DNA of 64,000 nt, from the NCBI GenBank assembly GCA_023663525.1, contig JAMPHF010000005.1, positions 1-64,000 of the forward strand, in the 5' to 3' direction. Source of the DNA: Bacteroides sp. (lineage in GTDB: Bacteria; Bacteroidota; Bacteroidia; Bacteroidales; Muribaculaceae). The position numbers and the translations under genes are program-made. Positions 37,911-47,957 of this stretch are shown here, in pieces (the first letter of the stretch is position 1; each line of letters opens with the position of its first letter). The notes beneath the pieces were generated by a model. The model was given only the letters and a program-made list of their open reading frames with translations. It ran no database searches and was not told the DNA's origin.

Positions 37911-40900
37911 TTATTTGAGTGCATCCTTGCAGACAATTCGTTCAAGTTTGGGAGCATGTCCCACTTCCTTGCCATCGACATAGACGCGCAGTCCGCTGCC
38001 CTTGTGGTAACGCTGCCCATCCTTGTCCCAAAGGATTGTCACGTCATGACCGTGATAAGGCACATTATCGAGACAGAACCAATCCCATGTCCCCTCGGGG
38101 ATGAGCGGATTGACCTCGATAGTGTCGTCATTGCGCGGACGGAGACCGACAAGACCGGTGATCACAAGATCGTTGAACGTCGAATGATTGTAGTAGCGGC
38201 TACGCTCCTGATCGCCCTTGAGCCAATAGCCGGTCACCTCATCGAGATATTCACCGATATACGGACGACCACGGTGGTGTTGCGACTCGACGTAGCGTTT
38301 CATCTGAGCGAAATAGGTGCTGTCCGTCACGACAGGATTCTCCTCATTGTTGAGATAGTTGGCGAGCGCGGTGAGAGTCTGGGCTGATGCAAACGGCCAG
38401 ATTGCGCCGTCCCATTCACATTTGCCCACACCACGTGTGCGGAATTCCGGATGACGGCGTTCAGCAGTTGTCAATCCGTAGGGAGCCGAGAAACCTTTCT
38501 CGTCATTGAGCTGCAGCCATGCCACATCATATTTGCCACTATCCGGGAGGTTGAAATACCAGGGGATATAGCCGATGGCCTCACGTGCACGTGCGCATGT
38601 GTCGCCGCGCACTGTCTCAAAGAACAGGTCATCTTCACTCCATAGACGTGACTGCACGAGATCCTTCAGTTCCTCAGCCTTTTTCTCATAGTACTGCTGC
38701 TCATCCTTCTTGCCGAGCTTCTCAGCGATAGCGGCAAGAGCCTTGGCGTTGCCATACATATAGGAATTGATGGTAGGACGTGCGTACTGCTTACGGCGAC
38801 CGCCGCTGACACTCTCCTCCATTCCGTCGGCCACATCCGACTGCCAGTAAAGACCGTTGGGCAGACGATGTGACTCCTCCCAACGTGAATATTCAGCCTT
38901 GAGGTCGGGATACATCTTCGCAAGCGCGTCAAGATCACCGTCAACAAGATAGCGACCATAGAGCGCATCGGGATTCCATGAGCTGAACTTCATCATTTTC
39001 GCCATCGGCTTACCGTCATTGCCATGATACCATGTGTTGATGATACCGTCGAGATATTTCGGGTCACGCAGCCAACGGCTCTCATAGATATGATGTCCGA
39101 TTGCACATGCTATCAGATTATACTTATCGGCATAGTTGCGGTCCACAAGAAATTCTGTCATACCGTAGCCGACAGGCGTATCCTTTATGTGCTTGCGGAG
39201 AGTCCACCAGCGATAGTAGTACATCTCCTCAAGATCTTCATCGGGGCATTCAAACAGAGGTATGTTCTCTTTCATCCACTCCGACGACTTTGAGTTGGGG
39301 ATGGCCTGAATGATGTTCTCATCCTCCATGTTATTGAAGTAGTCGGCATGATGGGCGAAATTGTCATAGCGAAGCACTGCCGCAGAGCCGTCAACGTCAT
39401 GCGACGAGCTTTTGAAATTGGCTACGCGGTATGTTGCCTCCTTGTCCACGTCATTTGCACGTGGCATGTCGTTATGCTGGTCGGCCTCTGTATCGACATT
39501 CGGGAAATCCGAATGTTTGCCCGTGCGGAACACTACTCTCTCTACCGCTTTGACCGGAGCGAAAAGCATACGCGTTGTTTTCTTCTCACCGTTGACATAT
39601 ACGGTCGAATTGCGGTTGTCAAGCGAGAGATCCACCTTCACATGATACGGTTTGCCGGGTTCATAATTAAGAATCTTGCCGTAGCGCGCACCACCCTTTG
39701 AGCGGAATTCACCTTCGGGCGTGAGGTCGAGGCGTGCACAAGCCGTCCCCTCGTCATCAACGAACTCAATCAGCAGGTCGCCGTGATCATTCTGGTCAGC
39801 CATGAGATCAAACTCAACAGTCAGTTCACGTGTGGGGGGAATCTTGCGCTCCACTTTCGATACGTCATAGGGATCTTTGTCGGAAAGTGTAAGCCAGGTC
39901 TTGCCATCCTTTTCCTGAAGCGAGACAGGAGCCCAATAGGGTGAATAGATATTCCACATGGTGAGTTCCGACAGATTTTTGTAGTCACCAAAATTCTCAT
40001 CGGCATGTTCCGTAGCCACAAGCTCAACCGGGACAGGCACACGAGCCACCCACATGTCTTCCTTACCCACACTGTATGTCACCCAGAGGTCACCATCGGG
40101 AGGCGTTCCGTTGCCTTCCTGAATACCGCGCACATACTGCGGACCGAAAGACTTGTACTGACCGGCATAGCGCATAGGTGGCACCTCGCCATGAACGAGG
40201 TTCAGCGTAGTATAGTCGAGTCCGTCGCCACTGAGAGAGATGGCGAGAGGCCAACGGAACTCGGAAGGATTATAGACGGTGGCATAGGTGCCGTCGCTCA
40301 ACTTCTGACCCCATATCTTGGCGTTGCTGTTGACGAAACCCTTGGCTCGCTCTACAGGCTCATACCAAGTATTGCCACCATCATGGCTGACGGACGTAAG
40401 CGCGTGCTTCCACAATGCGGCAATGCTGCTGTCAGGAAGCGTGTACCAACTGAAAGCCTTATATGGCTTCGACAGCGGAATCATCGGGTCGTTGCGGTCG
40501 GCCTCCTCGACAAACTGCATACGGTAGAGCGGGTTGGCGAGAATTTCCTCGCAAGCCTCACGAAATGCCTTGTCCTTGCTTTTCTTATAGTTTGGATAGA
40601 GCGTATTGTTCTCGTTGAAATCATGGTTGTAGTAGATGAAATAGATTGGACCGAAACTGCCGTCGGGATAAATCTCACGCACCACTCGACCAATGCCGTT
40701 ACCGTCGTTGGGGTCATCCTTGTGGTGCATGGCAATGCCGTAGTTGCCTATTGCAAGCAGTTTGCCGGACTTCGACACATAGAAGCCCACTCGCTGGTGC
40801 ATCACAGCGTTCAACCCGGAAGCGACCTGATCGAGACCCTCTTTTTTGAAGCCGTCAGGCACCGGATAGACCGGGAAAAGGATTTCCGGGGCACTCCAGT

Positions 40901-41237
40901 TGTAACCGTCCTCAGAGGTCTGGAGAAGTGTGCGTCCCCCCCCCACATGCTCGTCAACAGGGTTAGAAAGATAGTGCATGTAGAACTTTCCGTTCCAATA
41001 TGCCATCATCGGCTGGTGGTTATAGGTCCAGCCATTGTCATTAGGTGAATAGAGGTCATACCGGCGGTTGGCACGCATGGTCTGGATGTTGTGCACTCCG
41101 ACGGCCGGTGACAGTCCTCCGTCATGACGATTGGGGTTCGACAGTTTTGACCCCGAATAATGTATCAGATCCTCGGCATTAAGGCCGGCAGCCGCAAGAA
41201 AAGCTGCGGATATTATTAGCAATCTTGTCAGTTTCAT
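37911..41237 (-). CDS. Two-enzyme protein: GH143-like Dha hydrolase plus GH142-like beta-L-arabinofuranosidase
   Basis: A 1108-residue exported protein (signal peptide ending LNAED). Residues about 25-440 form a sialidase-like propeller with single BNR-type signatures (SHDGGNTW, TSEDGYNWSAP). Residues about 440-620 are a concanavalin-like linker domain, and 640-1108 are an (alpha/alpha)6 barrel (WWTLRKHIKD, SSWNPDALYGRYL, GKCEWDGAIWPFASAQT). This order and size match BT1020 of B. thetaiotaomicron, where the parts are GH143 (removes 3-deoxy-lyxo-heptulosaric acid, Dha) and GH142 (removes the L-arabinofuranose attached to Dha): both bonds of RG-II side chain D. Assignment is from remembered architecture. 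The start overlaps the GH43 stop (ATGA). Confidence 0.8.
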   Translation of the reverse strand: MKLTRLLIISAAFLAAAGLNAEDLIHYSGSKLSNPNRHDGGLSPAVGVHNIQTMRANRRYDLYSPNDNGWTYNHQPMMAYWNGKFYMHYLSNPVDEHVGGGRTLLQTSEDGYNWSAPEILFPVYPVPDGFKKEGLDQVASGLNAVMHQRVGFYVSKSGKLLAIGNYGIAMHHKDDPNDGNGIGRVVREIYPDGSFGPIYFIYYNHDFNENNTLYPNYKKSKDKAFREACEEILANPLYRMQFVEEADRNDPMIPLSKPYKAFSWYTLPDSSIAALWKHALTSVSHDGGNTWYEPVERAKGFVNSNAKIWGQKLSDGTYATVYNPSEFRWPLAISLSGDGLDYTTLNLVHGEVPPMRYAGQYKSFGPQYVRGIQEGNGTPPDGDLWVTYSVGKEDMWVARVPVPVELVATEHADENFGDYKNLSELTMWNIYSPYWAPVSLQEKDGKTWLTLSDKDPYDVSKVERKIPPTRELTVEFDLMADQNDHGDLLIEFVDDEGTACARLDLTPEGEFRSKGGARYGKILNYEPGKPYHVKVDLSLDNRNSTVYVNGEKKTTRMLFAPVKAVERVVFRTGKHSDFPNVDTEADQHNDMPRANDVDKEATYRVANFKSSSHDVDGSAAVLRYDNFAHHADYFNNMEDENIIQAIPNSKSSEWMKENIPLFECPDEDLEEMYYYRWWTLRKHIKDTPVGYGMTEFLVDRNYADKYNLIACAIGHHIYESRWLRDPKYLDGIINTWYHGNDGKPMAKMMKFSSWNPDALYGRYLVDGDLDALAKMYPDLKAEYSRWEESHRLPNGLYWQSDVADGMEESVSGGRRKQYARPTINSYMYGNAKALAAIAEKLGKKDEQQYYEKKAEELKDLVQSRLWSEDDLFFETVRGDTCARAREAIGYIPWYFNLPDSGKYDVAWLQLNDEKGFSAPYGLTTAERRHPEFRTRGVGKCEWDGAIWPFASAQTLTALANYLNNEENPVVTDSTYFAQMKRYVESQHHRGRPYIGEYLDEVTGYWLKGDQERSRYYNHSTFNDLVITGLVGLRPRNDDTIEVNPLIPEGTWDWFCLDNVPYHGHDVTILWDKDGQRYHKGSGLRVYVDGKEVGHAPKLERIVCKDALK

Positions 41238-42187
41238 TTTTTCTTTGAGGCTTCAATGAGGTTATTGACTACTGAACGAGGCGCACGGAAAATCGTTCCA
41301 TGCTTATGGTCTTTAGGCACACATATGCTGTCGGTGACATCCGTGAAATTGATGAAATCCTTAGTCTTGTGCGCGCTGTAAATGGCTTTCTGATAAGTGT
41401 CGTAATAGATATAGTATTCATCGCCGATCTTGACCACCGACGGACCTTCGGTAAATGATTCGGTGAACGGCTCGGAAGCAGCCGTATAAGGACCTTCAGC
41501 CGATTTGGCGAACGCCACCTTGATATTTCGGTTGGGACGAGTGTTGTCCTTAACGACCATTACATAGTCCTCAGGTCCACGTTTCACAAGCACGGCATCA
41601 ATGCAACTGAAACCGGGATCATAGAAAAGTTTAGGTTCGGAGAATGTCTCGAAGTCCTTTGTCGTGACGTAATAGAGACGATGATTGTTCTTCGGGTCCT
41701 CGACACCGACATCAAAGCCGGCATCAACCACACATGAGGCATATATAATCATGAATTGATCCTTCACATCATCATAGAAAAGCTCGGGAGCCCACAGATT
41801 CTGTGTCGATGCAATCGAGTCCATCGCGGGGATGCGACGCTGGTTGCTCCAATGGATGAGATCCTTCGAGTTGGCATAGCCGAAACCTGTGTCACCCTTC
41901 CATGCAATTGTCCAGACGAGATGATAGGTGCTGTCAGGCCCGACGACTATCGAGGGATCACGCATGATGTTCATGCCGATTTCAGGCTTGAGCCATGTCC
42001 CGGCAACGCTGTCCCAATGAATGCCGTCCTCACTGTAAAGGAATCGGAGACCTTCGTCGGCCGGTTCGTGGAACGAGGTGAACACATACATGTCCCCCTC
42101 AGGTTCCGACTGTGTAGATGTTGGTTTGCATGAATAAAGCCCCATCGCAAGACCGACCGTTGCGACTGCTGCTGCAAAAATTCTCAT
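41234..42187 (-). CDS. GH43-like five-bladed propeller glycosidase, lipoprotein
   Basis: A 317-residue protein whose signal peptide ends in GLYSC, a likely lipoprotein site. The GH43-type pattern is visible: MRDPSIV (base Asp), WAPELFYDD, IDAVLVKRGPEDY and TEGPSVVKIGDEYYIYYD (acid Glu). In known RG-II loci a GH43 member next to the GH142/143 gene removes L-arabinofuranose. The start at 42187 restores the lipoprotein signal and an upstream reading from 42244 is rejected. The stop overlaps the next gene's ATG, so the pair is coupled. Confidence 0.82.
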   Translation of the reverse strand: MRIFAAAVATVGLAMGLYSCKPTSTQSEPEGDMYVFTSFHEPADEGLRFLYSEDGIHWDSVAGTWLKPEIGMNIMRDPSIVVGPDSTYHLVWTIAWKGDTGFGYANSKDLIHWSNQRRIPAMDSIASTQNLWAPELFYDDVKDQFMIIYASCVVDAGFDVGVEDPKNNHRLYYVTTKDFETFSEPKLFYDPGFSCIDAVLVKRGPEDYVMVVKDNTRPNRNIKVAFAKSAEGPYTAASEPFTESFTEGPSVVKIGDEYYIYYDTYQKAIYSAHKTKDFINFTDVTDSICVPKDHKHGTIFRAPRSVVNNLIEASKKK

Positions 42188-42296
42188 GATTTGAATTAGG
42201 TATAGATTGAGAGTGTTTTGAATGTTGAGTATAAATATCAGCATTGCCGGGACGCGATTTCATCACGCCCCGACAATATGGAACGATTACCGTATG

Positions 42297-45200
42297 TCAA
42301 AGATCAAGTTTTGCATATTTCACACGTTGGCGACGCCATGTGTAGACGGCATGTAACTTACCATCCTTACCCTGTATGATGCTCGGATAAGAGTACTGGC
42401 TGACAGGGCTGTCCTCAAGAGTGATGATGTTATCCCAGTGGAGACCATCGTCAGAGACGGCCACACAAAGCGGAGTGCGGACACCCTTGGGAGTTCCCTT
42501 AATCGTAGCGAAATCGTTGTAGATAAGCACGTGGCGACCATCTTTCAGAGTGACCGCGTCAGTACCTGAATTGTTGTTCGGCATGTCGATAAGCGTCACC
42601 GGAGTCCACGTATCGCCATTGTCATAGCTCCAGCTTGTTGCGAGCTTGGAATTGCGTGTACGGCAGAGAATCTGCAGACGGCCATCCTTGTGGCGGAGTA
42701 TGCTCGGCTGAATGGCATAGATCGGTTCAAGATATGTGCGGTCAGTGCGCTCGGCCGAATCTGTCGGGAGCGGACCGGTGGTGCGCCACGTCTTGCCATT
42801 GTCATCACTGATTTCAATCCAAGGATGCCATCCGTCGCCCTCGCGGCTACTCGGGGCGATGATGCGTCCGTTAATATACTCGGGCTTATTCTTGATCGGA
42901 CCGAGGATACCTTCGGGAAGCGGCTCGCGCTGGCTCCAGGTCTTTCCGCCGTCATTCGAGCGTGCCACCCAACCGGTCCAGTCACCGACGCTTGAGCCTA
43001 TCTTGTAGAAAAGCATCAATTCATTAGTGGCAGGATTCTGGAAAAGCACCGGATTCCAGCAAGCCTTGCGGCGCGCATTGTTGATGTCACCCTTGAAATT
43101 CGGGCCTACGGGACCTGCTGTGGCAGGTGTCGTCTCGGCATTAATGCCTGACAGTCCCGCAAGTTTGATTGTCGGGTCATTGAGGTCAAACACACCGTCT
43201 GCCGCAATCTCGGGAGCGGTCCATTCGGTTGCTCCCTTAGGTTTCCTGCACACCCAGATCACACAGTCCGGATTGCGCTCCTTGGTACCGCCAAAGAATG
43301 CTGCCACGAGGTCTCCGTTGTCGAGTTCCACGATTGTCGCGCCATGACATTCCGGGAATGAGGCCGTCTCATAGAGGAATTCATCATTGAGAATCCCTCT
43401 GCGCTTATCGCCGAGCGACGGGTCAACGTCTATCGACAAATTGTAGACACCCGATCCAACCTTCCAATAAGAGTCGAGACCCTCAGAGCGCAGATAGGTC
43501 GCGCCATTTGCCTTGACAGCATTCTTGTCGGGGGTCGGGACGCAGAGGACAGCAGTGGTGTTGCAAGGAATCTCCACGCGCCAGTCAATGTGCATAGGAG
43601 TCTTGACCCAACGGCTTGCAAGGAGTCCGTAGGGGGTCATATAGGATGCGTTGACGCTGTCAAGTTGCTGAATCGAGAAGTCAGGCTTGAGAAGTATTTC
43701 CTTGTAGCCGGGTTTGGCAGGATTGAAGCCGGCGAGATCCTGATAATACCAGTTGATATGGTCGCCAAGCATCATCACATGATTGTTGCTATTCATTTTC
43801 CGGCTGGCGGTGTCGCCGTTCCAAAGTTCCCAAATGGTTGTCGCACCCTTCTCTATCTCATATCCGTAGCTCGGATATGAGGTATTGGAAGCAAGCATGG
43901 CAGCCACATCTCCGCGACCCATACGCGAGAGTTCACGCATAAGCCAGTTGACACCGATGACACCTGTGCTGATATGCCCCTTGTTGGTCTCGATTATGGT
44001 TTTGATAAGATTATCGGCCACGGGCTGACGATACTCCTCAGGCACCATGTCAAAAGCAAGCGGAAGGACATTGGCAGTGGCTGTGTTGTTGCCATAGAAA
44101 ATACTGTCGGGATAGAGGATATGAGGTGTCTTCACGGGTGAAGTTCCGGGTTTCACGACAAGGAATTTCTTGTTGAATGCCTCCTTGACCTTATCCGCAT
44201 CTTCCTCCCAAGCCTTGGCCTCGGATTCGAGACCCTGCATTCTTGCGAATTTTGCCATTAGCTGACACACCTTATAATAATAAGCGGAAGCAATGAGAGT
44301 CCCGTCTGTCTTACGTGCGGGATCCTGACTGTGGATCATATCGAGTTTTTCAGGCGGCACACACCAGTCGCCATATTTGTCGGCAGTGATAAGACCATCC
44401 TTGTTGGTGAAATCCTTTCGGATATGGTTCATCCACTTCTTCATCGCCTCATAGTTACGGAACACTGGCTCGGGGTTGCCGGTCTGCTCATAGATCATAT
44501 CGCACACAACCGGGAGTGTGGACGACCATGTCATGTCAGAGGTATAATAATTATAGAACGCCGGGGCTATGTCAGGCAGACAACCGTCCTCGCGCTGCGA
44601 CTCGCGCATGTCGTCCATCCACTTGGCATAGAAATTACCATTGTCAAACATGAAATTCTCACCCCAGGTGTTCATGTTATGGTCGCCAGTCCAAGGCTGA
44701 CGCTCGTCGCGCTGATGGCAATCGACAGGAACACCCTTATAATTATTGGCGGTGGTCCACCATGCATTGCGGTGGATGGCATTCATTATCTTGTTGGAGC
44801 TTGCAAAGGAGCCGTTGTTGGGCAGAGCGTCATAGATGAATTCTGCCTCAATGTCCTCAGGTTTAAGATTGTCCATGCCGGTCACTTCCACAAACTGGAA
44901 ACCGTGGTATGAGAACTTGGGGCTCCATTTCACTCCCTTCTCAGTACCGTTGGCAATATAGCGATCAGTGCTCTGAGCATTGCGCAGATTCTCGACATCA
45001 AGCTGAGTGCTGTCGGCTGAGATGCGTTCAGCGTAGCGGATCATCACGGTGTCGCCCTTGGCTACGTCCGAGATATTGATTTTCACCCAGCCTGCCATAT
45101 TCTGACCGAAGTCAATCATGTATCTGTCACCGAGCTTGCGCACCGACTTAGGCTTCAGTGTCTGCATCACCTTCATGTTGGGCGACTGTGAGCCGCGCAA

Positions 45201-46202
45201 AGTTCCGTAAGGGAGTTCCGCACGTTGAGCCTTGAGCCATTTGGAGTCATCATAGCCGGGATTCGTCCAGTCACCCAGCTCAAGACGTGCATCGTAGACC
45301 TCGCCGTCATACTCATTGTTGCTGCGGATTGGACCTTCGGCGGTCAGACTCCATTTTTCATCCGTGTTGATGCGCTGTTTGCTTCCATCGGTGTATTCGA
45401 TAATGAGATTCATCCTCACTTTCGGATAGCCGAATGTCGGGATTTTGTAGGGCTTGAAATTCTGTCGCATGGTGTAGTAGCGACCATTGCCGAGAGTGAC
45501 ACCCACGGCGTTAGCCTCACCGTTACCCTTGAGCATGTCGGTGACATCGTAGGAGTTATAGAGAGTTGTCCGGCGGTAGTCGGTCGGTGCGGGTGAAAGC
45601 ACATCGTCACTCACCTTATCGCCATTGATGTAAAGTTCATACAGACCGAGACCGGAGATATGAGCCGTGGCGCGTTTGATTTCTTTATTATCGCTGTTGA
45701 ACTCCTTGCGCAGATAGCGTGAGCTCATGCGGCTGTGGGAATCCTCAATATCCCACTCGAAGGGACCTTCCCAGCCTATCCAGCGACCGCCCCAATGGCC
45801 TTCGCCGACGATACCCATGCCCCACTCTGCCTGCGGGCTCCACGCGCTCTCGCCATGATTGGTATAGACCTTGACTTTCCAGTAGCAACGGGTATTGTCA
45901 GCCAACTCCCCGCCTTGGTATTCGACTCTCACCGACTGGTCAGAGCTGACTCGTCCCGAATCCCATAAATCGCCCTGATTGGCAGCGAGCTTCTCAGGCG
46001 ATGAGGCTACAAGGACATGATAGGCGGTCTGCATCACGTCACAGTCGTTTGACGTGATGATCCAGCTCAGACGCGGATGCTGAGTCTCAATGCTCAAAGG
46101 ATTCACTTGACCGTCTGTGGTAAGCGAACCCACAGATACCCCTGCCCATAGGCCAAGAGTCATCAGAAACGAGGCAACTATTAATGATAATCGTTTTTGC
46201 AT
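42297..46202 (-). CDS. Fusion of GH78 alpha-L-rhamnosidase and sialidase-like (GH33-type) domain
   Basis: A 1301-residue exported protein (signal peptide 1-20). Residues about 25-900 are a complete GH78 rhamnosidase: the beta-sandwich motif AHISGLGLYELYINGDKVSD and the catalytic region VPVDCHQRDERQPWTGD. Residues about 930-1301 form a six-bladed propeller with four Asp-box repeats (SNDGGKTW, SDDNGKTW, SYDNGDTW, SDDGLHW), as in sialidases. RG-II side chain C is rhamnose linked to the sialic-acid-like sugar Kdo, so the two domains together would dismantle that disaccharide. That pairing is inference, and the propeller might also be non-catalytic. It is the largest gene of the locus. Confidence 0.88.
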   Translation of the reverse strand: MQKRLSLIVASFLMTLGLWAGVSVGSLTTDGQVNPLSIETQHPRLSWIITSNDCDVMQTAYHVLVASSPEKLAANQGDLWDSGRVSSDQSVRVEYQGGELADNTRCYWKVKVYTNHGESAWSPQAEWGMGIVGEGHWGGRWIGWEGPFEWDIEDSHSRMSSRYLRKEFNSDNKEIKRATAHISGLGLYELYINGDKVSDDVLSPAPTDYRRTTLYNSYDVTDMLKGNGEANAVGVTLGNGRYYTMRQNFKPYKIPTFGYPKVRMNLIIEYTDGSKQRINTDEKWSLTAEGPIRSNNEYDGEVYDARLELGDWTNPGYDDSKWLKAQRAELPYGTLRGSQSPNMKVMQTLKPKSVRKLGDRYMIDFGQNMAGWVKINISDVAKGDTVMIRYAERISADSTQLDVENLRNAQSTDRYIANGTEKGVKWSPKFSYHGFQFVEVTGMDNLKPEDIEAEFIYDALPNNGSFASSNKIMNAIHRNAWWTTANNYKGVPVDCHQRDERQPWTGDHNMNTWGENFMFDNGNFYAKWMDDMRESQREDGCLPDIAPAFYNYYTSDMTWSSTLPVVCDMIYEQTGNPEPVFRNYEAMKKWMNHIRKDFTNKDGLITADKYGDWCVPPEKLDMIHSQDPARKTDGTLIASAYYYKVCQLMAKFARMQGLESEAKAWEEDADKVKEAFNKKFLVVKPGTSPVKTPHILYPDSIFYGNNTATANVLPLAFDMVPEEYRQPVADNLIKTIIETNKGHISTGVIGVNWLMRELSRMGRGDVAAMLASNTSYPSYGYEIEKGATTIWELWNGDTASRKMNSNNHVMMLGDHINWYYQDLAGFNPAKPGYKEILLKPDFSIQQLDSVNASYMTPYGLLASRWVKTPMHIDWRVEIPCNTTAVLCVPTPDKNAVKANGATYLRSEGLDSYWKVGSGVYNLSIDVDPSLGDKRRGILNDEFLYETASFPECHGATIVELDNGDLVAAFFGGTKERNPDCVIWVCRKPKGATEWTAPEIAADGVFDLNDPTIKLAGLSGINAETTPATAGPVGPNFKGDINNARRKACWNPVLFQNPATNELMLFYKIGSSVGDWTGWVARSNDGGKTWSQREPLPEGILGPIKNKPEYINGRIIAPSSREGDGWHPWIEISDDNGKTWRTTGPLPTDSAERTDRTYLEPIYAIQPSILRHKDGRLQILCRTRNSKLATSWSYDNGDTWTPVTLIDMPNNNSGTDAVTLKDGRHVLIYNDFATIKGTPKGVRTPLCVAVSDDGLHWDNIITLEDSPVSQYSYPSIIQGKDGKLHAVYTWRRQRVKYAKLDL

Positions 46203-46346
46203 TATGCAATAAGTGTTATGTCCTTTTTTTCTAAAAAATATAGTTGGTCATCATTACAGTGATGCGCGAAAGCGTGCATTTTTCCGGTTACGAAAAGTGG
46301 CATACACGCTCTCACGCGTCTCTTTTTTATCTATCTGACCTGAGAT

Positions 46347-47792
46347 TTAGTATTTTGTCGGAAGTTTCTTCCAATCCTTACCGATGTAGTCCTTGCTTGC
46401 ATCGACAGCGATGAGCACACGGTCATTGCCTGCGCCATGCGCACCGTCATACTGAAACGGAGTCACCTTGCTGTCAAGCTCGCCGATGTACTGGAGTTCA
46501 CCGTTTGTCGGGTCATACCACCATGCATTCTTCTTGTTGCCTGAAATTTTGGTGAGGTCAATTTCCATCGGGCGGTTGGTGTAGTTGTAGACGAGGAGAT
46601 AGTCATTGCCACGGGTAGCGATGAGTCGGTCGTAACGTGTACCGTTCTCTCCGGCAATGATACTCTGGTCAGGCACACGCTCGAAGAACGGGAATGCGAG
46701 CATGAGGTTCTTCAGATGCTTCATCTGATTGAAACCGGGATCTTTCATGCCCTCATACCATGTCTTTGTTGCACCGTAACCGCCGTTGTTGGCAGTCTTG
46801 AGCATCTGCATGATTGAGTTGTGACCGTAAGTGTGACCGAACGCACCGGCAAAAACTGCCCAGTAGGCATAACGGCGCACATCGGGAGCCTTCCACCACG
46901 GCTGTGAAGGATCGTGAAGACCCTGAGGAATTTCCTCGTAGGACGGTTCTGCATCGAAAATTGGCTTGCGGGGCTTCATTGCGAGACCGGCCTCGACATA
47001 ACGCCAGTTGTCCTCGGCTTGTGCAGCCTGTGCAGTATCGTCGCCGTCGCCACGCACCTGGTCATAGCGGCGATGACCGCTCTGGAACATGTTGAAATCA
47101 AGCCACGGAGCATTGTGGAACCAGTTGATTGACGATGTGCGGCCAAACGGATGGTAGCTCATCAGGTGATTCTTGTCAATCGACTTGATTGTGGTGGCCA
47201 TCGCGTTCCACTGGTCGGGATTGATGTCGCCCTTGACATCTCCTCCCATCACCCAGATGATGTTGGGTGAATCCTTGTAACGCTCAGCGAGGAATTTTCC
47301 GTAGGCCTTGGCATCATCCACACTCATGAGACCGGCCTTCACGAGACCGCCCCAAATGGGAACCATGGCAATATAGATGCCATTGTTCTCAGCCTGCTTT
47401 ATGATGTAGTCCATGTGGTCCCAGTAGCCATAGACACCTTTCTTGTCGATATTTGAAAAATCCCATCCGTCGGGGTGTGAATACTGTCCGTAGAAATTGA
47501 TGGCGGGCACTCCGTTGATGGTCTGCACCTGCACCACATTGTAGCCTGCATCACGGACACCGCTGAGATAATATGAAGCCTCGGAGCGGTCAAGACGTTC
47601 GGGAAGAAGCCATCCGGTCTCACCCATCCAGAAGAATGGTTTTCCATTCTCATGCTGGAGATAAGTACCGTTGTCTGAGACACGCAGTTTTCCATTATCC
47701 CACGGCTTGTAGTTTTTAGTCTCGGGATCCTGGGCATAAAGTGCTGTCACGGCTGCCATGATGAGACAGACAAATAAGCTCAATTTTTTCAT
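46347..47792 (-). CDS. GH140 apiosidase-like enzyme (DUF4038)
   Basis: A 481-residue exported protein (signal peptide MKKLSLFVCLIMAAVTALYAQ). It has a (beta/alpha)8 catalytic domain with GKPFFWMGETGWLLPERLDR at its start. IIWVMGGDVKGD and KPIFDAEPSYEEIPQ mark the probable acid and nucleophile strands, and a small C-terminal beta domain ends the protein. This is the DUF4038/GH140 pattern, for which the characterised activity is removal of D-apiose from the RG-II backbone. Apiose in pectin is almost confined to RG-II and apiogalacturonan, so this gene is the best single marker of the locus's target. A 144-base gap precedes the next gene. Confidence 0.88.
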   Translation of the reverse strand: MKKLSLFVCLIMAAVTALYAQDPETKNYKPWDNGKLRVSDNGTYLQHENGKPFFWMGETGWLLPERLDRSEASYYLSGVRDAGYNVVQVQTINGVPAINFYGQYSHPDGWDFSNIDKKGVYGYWDHMDYIIKQAENNGIYIAMVPIWGGLVKAGLMSVDDAKAYGKFLAERYKDSPNIIWVMGGDVKGDINPDQWNAMATTIKSIDKNHLMSYHPFGRTSSINWFHNAPWLDFNMFQSGHRRYDQVRGDGDDTAQAAQAEDNWRYVEAGLAMKPRKPIFDAEPSYEEIPQGLHDPSQPWWKAPDVRRYAYWAVFAGAFGHTYGHNSIMQMLKTANNGGYGATKTWYEGMKDPGFNQMKHLKNLMLAFPFFERVPDQSIIAGENGTRYDRLIATRGNDYLLVYNYTNRPMEIDLTKISGNKKNAWWYDPTNGELQYIGELDSKVTPFQYDGAHGAGNDRVLIAVDASKDYIGKDWKKLPTKY

Positions 47793-47911
47793 GATTTGCA
47801 GATTTATTTTTCGTTTTAGAGTTATTCGATTGATGATTTATAATGCGGGAAGGGGCTCTATCTCGCCTATTTCTTATTACTACTTTTATGTAAGGTCATT
47901 TCCTCCGGAAA

Positions 47912-47940
47912 GGACGGTGCGTAGCGGTGACGCACCATCC
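47912..47940 (-). terminator. Hairpin after the GH95 gene
   Basis: GGAcGGTGCGT (47912-47922) pairs with ACGCACCaTCC (47930-47940), ten pairs with one mismatch and a 7-base loop. On the minus strand it is followed by TTTCC, which makes a weak terminator or attenuator between GH95 and GH140. Confidence 0.5.
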
Positions 47941-47957
47941 CGAGTGGAGAAGTTTCT

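Noticed and set aside
40005..41048. Plus-strand frame of 347 codons
   Set aside because: Antisense to the GH143-GH142 protein, no motifs, no promoter.
42297..43400. True sialidase role for the C-terminal propeller
   Set aside because: Sialic acid is absent from pectin, and the genes around it point to a Kdo-type sugar instead.
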